Origin: an uncultured Collinsella sp.
Lineage (GTDB): Bacteria > Actinomycetota > Coriobacteriia > Coriobacteriales > Coriobacteriaceae
Length of the DNA stretch: 64,000 bases
Assembly (NCBI GenBank): GCA_902482035.1
Contig: CABSYW010000004.1
Span: forward strand, 1 to 64,000
Direction: 5' to 3'
Under the pieces are notes generated by a model. It was not told where the DNA came from. It saw nothing but the letters and a program-made list of their open reading frames with translations, and ran no database searches. This document shows, piece after piece, positions 60,186-64,000 of this stretch. Each line of letters begins with the position of its first letter. Positions within the stretch are counted from its first letter, which is position 1. Position numbers and translations under genes: made by a program.

Positions 60186-61442
60186 CTACGAGGTCGGAGC
60201 GTTCCTAAATGTATAGTTACCCGGAGAGCGCACATTGATGTACGTTACGCCCTCTACCTGCGAAAGCAGCTTGGTGACTACGCGCTCCTTCTTGACGATA
60301 TCGTTCGAATCGCCCAGCGACACCTCAATGCCGTTATTGAGGTTTGCCGAGATGGCTTCGACCGAAGGCGTGGAAATATCCTTGACTTGTTCCAAGAACT
60401 CGCTCGAAAAACCACGCACATAATCCAAGCCAGCCTTAACGGCCTTGGAGCTCACCGCCTGGCCGGAAACCGGAGCGACATCCGCCGAGACATCAGTCAA
60501 CAACACCGCGCCATAGTGCTTAGCGAGCGCCAGCGCGGCATCAATGCCGGTCAGGGTATTTGAGCCCTGCCCTGTCGTGATGACGTTGCCCTGGCCATCC
60601 ACTTCGACCGACGTCGACAGCGGGGCGATCCAGGTGTCATCATCCCCGATGGCCCAGGCAAGGTCATCGGAGCTGATATAGGCAATTGCGATGACCTTGC
60701 GCTCCATAGGCGTAATGATGAGCGTATGCGGGAACTGGCGCTGGACATCCACGCCCGAGACCCACGGGTTCTGCTTGAGGTCCTCGGTAATCTGGTCGGG
60801 ATCGACGTTAAAAAGCGACGTTCCCTCGGGCAAATCGATCAGCTGGATAGCATCGTGCTTCGTCACATGCTCGCTGCCTTGAATCTGAATATCAGTGGCG
60901 GTAAACAATCCAGAGTTGATCACCACGACGGCAACGACGACGAGCACGGCCAAGACGGCCAGAACGCCGCCCACGATTTTGCCTTTGCCTGTAACGAGAG
61001 AAGCGGCGTCTGACGTTTTATTTGCCATCGCCCCAAGTGAAGACAACGGGTTGACGCCTTTTTTACCCGAAGGCTTCTTGGCGGTAGCCGGCACCGATGT
61101 CAGCGAGCGCGGTTTCGATGCGCCCAGCGTGCGACCCGGACGCGCCGCCTTAGTTCCCGTCGAGGGCTTAGGAGTTGCCATGGGACGGGCAGGCTTGGCG
61201 CCCATAACAGGCTTTGACGTCACCGAGGGACGCGAGGACTTTTTTGCGGCCGGACGATTGCCGAGCTGCGAGCCGACAACCGGACGCCCGGCCTGTCGTG
61301 CATGCCCGACAGACTTAGAGTGCGCGACGGTATTGCGTTGAGGTTTGGCAGGCGCGCCGGAACGCCCTCCGGCGCGGCGGAAGGTGGGTTTCGATGCTCT
61401 AGAAGCCGAGGAATTTAACTTCCGGTCTGAGCTCGATGCCAT
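60186..61442 (-). CDS. ftsQ: Cell division protein FtsQ/DivIB
   Basis: 418 aa. Residues 1-150 are a basic, Pro/Ser/Lys-rich cytoplasmic tail; one membrane helix follows at about 158-178; then a POTRA domain (IQIQGSEHVTKHDAIQLI) and the FtsQ beta domain with FPHTLIITPMERKVIA. The cytoplasmic tail is several times longer than in most FtsQ. GGAGG precedes ATG 61442; the start lies 44 bp inside the end of murB. Confidence 0.93.
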   Translation of the reverse strand: MASSSDRKLNSSASRASKPTFRRAGGRSGAPAKPQRNTVAHSKSVGHARQAGRPVVGSQLGNRPAAKKSSRPSVTSKPVMGAKPARPMATPKPSTGTKAARPGRTLGASKPRSLTSVPATAKKPSGKKGVNPLSSLGAMANKTSDAASLVTGKGKIVGGVLAVLAVLVVVAVVVINSGLFTATDIQIQGSEHVTKHDAIQLIDLPEGTSLFNVDPDQITEDLKQNPWVSGVDVQRQFPHTLIITPMERKVIAIAYISSDDLAWAIGDDDTWIAPLSTSVEVDGQGNVITTGQGSNTLTGIDAALALAKHYGAVLLTDVSADVAPVSGQAVSSKAVKAGLDYVRGFSSEFLEQVKDISTPSVEAISANLNNGIEVSLGDSNDIVKKERVVTKLLSQVEGVTYINVRSPGNYTFRNAPTS

Positions 61443-62310
61443 ACGCCTCCCTCACCTTTCCGTGCACATGTCTGATAACCGCGGCAACGTCATCGGCCGA
61501 GGCGGTTCCGTTATTAACGATAAAATTAGCGTGAACGGGCGAAACTTCCGCGCCGCCAATCGAAAAACCCTTTAATCCACAATCCTCGATAAGCTTGCCC
61601 ACACTCGCATCGGGCGGGTTGCGAAAGACCGACCCGCAGGATGCGCGACCCATGGGCTGCGTACGCTTGCGCCTCGTCAGGTACCGCTCCATGCGCTCGC
61701 GAATGTCGGCCTTGGGCGCCGGTTTAAGCTTGAGCACGCACTCGAGGATAATCTCATTGCGGGGAAGGCTACATTCGCGGTAGCCCCAAGTGATCTCGGA
61801 CCCCGCATAATGCTTGATACCGGATGCCGGGTCAAACGTTACGACATCCTCAACCAGCGAGCCAATCCACTCGGTCCGTGTGCCTGCATTCATAGATATC
61901 GCACCGCCAACCGAGCCAGGGATGCCAACGGCAAACTCAAGGCCCGAGAGGCTACGCGACAGGGCATCGTTGACCAGGCGCGCAAACATCACGCCCGCAC
62001 CGACCGTCAGCGTACAACCGTCATCGGCAACAACCGTGCGCTGAAACTCACGTCCGAGCGAAATGACGGCACCGCGATAACCGCCATCGGCAACCAGCAG
62101 ATTGGAGCCCTTGCCGATGATGACCCACGGCACCTGCTCGCGATCGAGCACCGCCACGGCGCGGCGGAGGGCATGATAGCTATGGCACGTCACAAAGAGG
62201 TCGGCCTTGCCGCCGATACGATAGCTCGTATGACGCGCAAGGCGCTCGTCCTCGATCACATCCGTGTCGATCATGCCCGAGAGCGCCATGACGGCGTTAA
62301 ACAGACCCAT
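61399..62310 (-). CDS. murB: UDP-N-acetylenolpyruvoylglucosamine reductase
   Basis: 303 aa, FAD enzyme. HTSYRIGGKADLFV and GKGSNLLVADGG bind FAD; GIPGSVGGAISMNAG and GSVFRNP (catalytic Ser region) and the late HANFIVNNG mark the type I MurB. Makes UDP-MurNAc. ATG 62310 begins 5 bp after murC with a poor ribosome site, suggesting coupling; an ATG at codon 8 is an alternative. Confidence 0.95.
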   Translation of the reverse strand: MGLFNAVMALSGMIDTDVIEDERLARHTSYRIGGKADLFVTCHSYHALRRAVAVLDREQVPWVIIGKGSNLLVADGGYRGAVISLGREFQRTVVADDGCTLTVGAGVMFARLVNDALSRSLSGLEFAVGIPGSVGGAISMNAGTRTEWIGSLVEDVVTFDPASGIKHYAGSEITWGYRECSLPRNEIILECVLKLKPAPKADIRERMERYLTRRKRTQPMGRASCGSVFRNPPDASVGKLIEDCGLKGFSIGGAEVSPVHANFIVNNGTASADDVAAVIRHVHGKVREAYGIELRPEVKFLGF

Positions 62311-62315
62311 TAGAC

Positions 62316-63734
62316 TTAAGCGTCTTTCTTGGCAGTCAGATACTCGATAAACTCGGGACCGACGGTCGTAACGTCACCGGCACCCATTGTGAGCAGCAGG
62401 TCGCCCTCGCCCACCATCTGCTCGAGCTCCTGATTGAGCTCAAGACGGCTGGAGCAGTACACGACCTCCTTGCCAGGATGCTTGGCGCGCACGGTATCGG
62501 CGAGCATCTTAGAGGTGACACCCGGAATGGGCATCTCGCCAGCCGAGAACACATCAATCAGCAGCAGTTTATCGGCATTGGCAAATGCATCGGCAAAGTC
62601 GTCGCACAGGGCCTGCAGGCGCGAATAGCGATGCGGCTGGAACACGACGTCGACGTGCTTGTAGCCCAGCGACGAAGCGGCAGCAAGCGTCGCCTTGATC
62701 TCGGTGGGGTGATGGCCGTAATCATCGACCACGGTGATGCCATCGATATCGCCCACGTGGGTAAAGCGACGGCGGACGCCCTCAAAGCTCGAGAGCGCCT
62801 TGGCGGCGGCGTCGATGTCAAGGCCCAGGACATGGGCGACGGTGAGCACCGCCGTGGCGTTGAGCATGTTGTGGCGACCGGGATTGCTCTTGATCTCCAC
62901 AGCGTGCTCAGTGCCGTCCTCAAAGCGAACGATAAAGTCGCTCTGGATGCCCTTGACATCCGGGTGCATGCAGACGATGTCGTTGCTCTCGGCAAAGCCG
63001 TAGGAAAGCACGTGACGGCCCGTCGACTTGGCGAGCTCGACCAGATGCGGGTCCTCACCGCAGACGATGACGGTGCCGTCCTCGCCCACCAGGCTCATGA
63101 ATTTGGCGAAAGTTGCCTCGATCTCCTCGATACCCGAGTAGTGATCGAGGTGGTCGGCCTCGACGTTGGTCACAATGACCACGTTGGGGTTCAGGAACAG
63201 GAAGGAGCTGTCGGACTCGTCGGCCTCGGCGACAAAGTAGTCGCCCGAGCCGTTCTTGCCGTTCGTGTCATAGCCCTCGACGATGCCACCGATCAGGAAG
63301 CTCGGATCCAGACCCATGCGGTCGAGCATGGTGGCGCACATCGAAGACGTGGTGGTCTTGCCATGCGTGCCGGCAACAGCGACGGTGGTGTAGCCGTGGC
63401 CCAAAGCAGAGAGCATCTTGGCACGGGGCCACACGGGAATACCAAGCTCGCGAGCGCGCACGAGTTCAGGGTTGGACTCCGGAATAGCGGTGGAGACAAC
63501 AACCACGTCGGGCTTGACCTCGTCGATCGTGGCGGCCTCATGGCCCACATGCACCTTCACACCAGCGCGGGTAAGCTGGCGGATATAACGTGACGTCTTA
63601 AGGTCGGAGCCGGTAACGGCATAACCGCGCTCGTGCAGAACGAGGGCGATGCCGCTCATGCCGGCGCCGCCGATACCGATAAAGTGGGCGCTCTTAAACT
63701 CGGGCGCGGAGGTTGCAGTCTGGGAATCAGCCAT
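62316..63734 (-). CDS. murC: UDP-N-acetylmuramate--L-alanine ligase
   Basis: 472 aa. Rossmann start FIGIGGAGMSGIALV, ATP loop VAGTHGKTTTSSM, AEADESDSSFLFL and VDDYGHHPTEI are Mur-ligase signatures specific to MurC. Adds L-Ala to UDP-MurNAc. ATG 63734 (MADSQ) is used; AGGAG lies 11 bases upstream, a little far. Confidence 0.96.
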   Translation of the reverse strand: MADSQTATSAPEFKSAHFIGIGGAGMSGIALVLHERGYAVTGSDLKTSRYIRQLTRAGVKVHVGHEAATIDEVKPDVVVVSTAIPESNPELVRARELGIPVWPRAKMLSALGHGYTTVAVAGTHGKTTTSSMCATMLDRMGLDPSFLIGGIVEGYDTNGKNGSGDYFVAEADESDSSFLFLNPNVVIVTNVEADHLDHYSGIEEIEATFAKFMSLVGEDGTVIVCGEDPHLVELAKSTGRHVLSYGFAESNDIVCMHPDVKGIQSDFIVRFEDGTEHAVEIKSNPGRHNMLNATAVLTVAHVLGLDIDAAAKALSSFEGVRRRFTHVGDIDGITVVDDYGHHPTEIKATLAAASSLGYKHVDVVFQPHRYSRLQALCDDFADAFANADKLLLIDVFSAGEMPIPGVTSKMLADTVRAKHPGKEVVYCSSRLELNQELEQMVGEGDLLLTMGAGDVTTVGPEFIEYLTAKKDA

Positions 63735-63831
63735 GTGCTCGTGTACTCCTTGCGTAAACACTGCCTGTAACCCGTTAACTGTACCGCACCTACCGCATCA
63801 GCGCGAGGGCGACCGACGATATCCCGTCTAA

Positions 63832-64000
63832 CTAACGCAAACCCTCTACCGCATCCGCCAGAAGAGCGGCGGCCCTATCCTGAGCCAGACCACGCGCCGC
63901 CTGACGCATGGCGTCGCGCGCCGCCGCGTCATCGACCAGGTGCAGCAGTTCATCGGCAAAGGCAGAACCGTCGATATCGGCATCGGCGCAGAGCACGCCG
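63832..64000 (-). CDS. murG: MurG C-terminus (partial, runs off the window)
   Basis: The last 55 codons of a minus-strand gene, ending at TAG 63834-63832. It reads through ADELLHLVDDAAARDAMRQ and ends ADAVEGLR, which matches the C-terminal helices of MurG glycosyltransferase. The position just before murC fits the usual murG-murC-murB-ftsQ order. The catalytic parts are outside the window, so the call rests on context and a short tail. Confidence 0.7.
   Translation of the reverse strand, partial: GVLCADADIDGSAFADELLHLVDDAAARDAMRQAARGLAQDRAAALLADAVEGLR

Overview
The window is a high-GC, tightly packed chromosomal segment that most resembles a gut anaerobe of the Coriobacteriia (Actinomycetota), probably Collinsella. 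This rests on gene content and on general familiarity with the group, not on a database match. Supporting traits are a dcw cluster without ftsA, a Wag31/DivIVA-type protein beside sepF, a selenocysteine-containing SelD, anaerobic 2-hydroxyacyl-CoA dehydratase-type Fe-S proteins, and molybdenum and selenium loci side by side. Base 1 is probably a true contig end, because the first 13 bases match the inner part of the Tn5/Nextera mosaic end.

Layout. 1-1.65 kb: an AbiEi-like/DUF559-like gene bracketed by inverted palindromic repeats, then tRNA-Gly and tRNA-Pro. 1.7-3.1 kb: brnQ. 3.2-11.5 kb: an eight-gene minus-strand operon with two HgdB/double-cubane-type proteins, their ATPase activator, a glycosyltransferase, selD (in-frame UGA = Sec17), yedF, a DUF3343 protein and a cysteine-desulfurase-like enzyme. 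11.5-17 kb: molybdate uptake (modABC, with an unusually long ModB) and two molybdopterin genes (mogA/moaB, moeA). 17-25 kb: ClC antiporter, lipid kinase, GGQ release-factor-like protein, xpt, MFS exporter, metY, a C_GCAxxG_C_C protein, a YigZ-type protein. 25-31 kb: RNase P RNA, ribosomal protein S1, a HAD phosphatase, cysteine desulfidase, rpiB, ndk. 31-35 kb: argH, a small protein gene and argG, with a newly noticed arginine-rich leader peptide and attenuator-like hairpin. 35-50.5 kb: HAD phosphatase, polA, M18 aminopeptidase, yaaA, TPP riboswitch-thiC-thiD, an SGNH hydrolase, a PARG-like protein, a Bax-inhibitor-like membrane protein, a possible SOS gene, pit-DUF47 and a nitroreductase. 50.6-64 kb: minus-strand cell-envelope and division block murG(partial)-murC-murB-ftsQ-ftsZ-pgeF-[pstS-pstC-pstA-pstB-phoU]-yggS-sepF-yggT-divIVA, in which a complete phosphate-uptake operon sits inside the ylm segment.

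How the parts fit. The selenium operon supplies selenophosphate (SelD) and probably handles sulfur/selenium transfer (YedF, DUF3343, cysteine desulfurase), next to an ATP-driven Fe-S reductase pair. The adjacent mod/moe genes supply molybdenum cofactor, so the region looks like a metal and selenium hub for anaerobic redox enzymes. The pst genes are translationally coupled to pgeF in the division block.

Intergenic space is rich in palindromic DNA: a three-copy TTGCGGTGAAATA family, a three-copy AAAGAG-hairpin-GACGrTTGA family, three exactly 55-bp palindromes at 80-81 bp period, and two very long perfect or near-perfect inverted repeats. Strongest observations: selD recoding; the selenium/HgdB operon with its glycosyltransferase; the argG leader peptide; yggT without a standard start codon; the pst operon inside the division cluster.
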